64,000 nt of DNA from Sphingobacterium spiritivorum (GTDB lineage Bacteria > Bacteroidota > Bacteroidia > Sphingobacteriales > Sphingobacteriaceae). Every line of letters starts with the position of its first letter. Position 1 is the stretch's first letter. A model generated the notes under the pieces. The model was not told the DNA's origin. It did not search any database and saw only the letters and a program-made list of their open reading frames with translations. A program made the position numbers and the translations under genes. Shown one piece after another: positions 63,994 through 64,000 of the stretch. Location of the stretch: contig NZ_CP068082.1 of the NCBI RefSeq assembly GCF_016724845.1, positions 1,302,001 through 1,366,000 of the forward strand, given 5' to 3'.

Positions 63994-64000
63994 TTGAATC

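Noticed and set aside
1..64000. CRISPR arrays, tRNA/rRNA genes, insertion sequences, integrases or phage genes
   Set aside because: Reading both strands gave no regularly spaced repeats, cloverleaf-like sequence, transposase or integrase motif. The repeated structure seen is explained by paralogous cassettes and terminators.

Overview
The window looks like chromosome of a Bacteroidota bacterium of the Sphingobacteriaceae type (Sphingobacterium/Pedobacter-like). The evidence is an alternative complex III / aa3-oxidase locus, four SusC/SusD pairs, promoters of the Bacteroidota form TAnnTTTG with an upstream TTG/TTTG box, moderate AT richness, and few Shine-Dalgarno sequences. The genus is an inference; no rRNA or tRNA gene is visible to test it. 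I found no CRISPR array, IS element, integrase or phage gene.

Positions 1-15618 are one long minus-strand respiratory locus. Read in transcription order it is actA-actB-actC-actD-actE-actF (quinol:cytochrome c oxidoreductase), ctaC-ctaD (oxidase subunits II and I), ctaA and ctaB (heme A synthesis), two subunit III-type proteins, a subunit IV-type protein and a truncated SCO copper chaperone. Together these make a membrane chain from quinol to O2 plus its assembly factors.

Positions 15990-26133 are mixed housekeeping and metabolic genes: exported MsrB, a LacI regulator divergent from a GH92 alpha-mannosidase, a DUF493 protein, an unknown secreted protein, pnp, a lipoprotein resembling an orphan subtilase propeptide, rpsO, and a membrane acyltransferase-like protein (NagX/HGSNAT type).

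Positions 26500-58487 are the notable part. Three tandem cassettes have the order ROK regulator, SusC, SusD. A fourth SusC/SusD pair has no ROK gene. All four units share a promoter element (T-tract, AAAAAG.., TTTG/TTGG, GAAGTT, 20 nt, TAnnTTTA) with an inverted repeat over the -33 box, and the three ROK proteins have nearly identical DNA-recognition helices. A decayed SusD 3' end lies between cassettes 1 and 2, so the array was once longer. Between cassettes 3 and 4 are GH29, GH3-PA14, a sialidase-like propeller and a second GH29, which suggests uptake and trimming of fucosylated, possibly amino-sugar-containing glycans.

Positions 58546-63904 hold a redoxin-like protein overlapping a heme c / copper-monooxygenase-like protein, a truncated and frameshifted pseudogene, its intact lipoprotein paralog, and a DsbD-type reductase. 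The redoxin gene carries a perfect 36-bp palindrome in its coding sequence.
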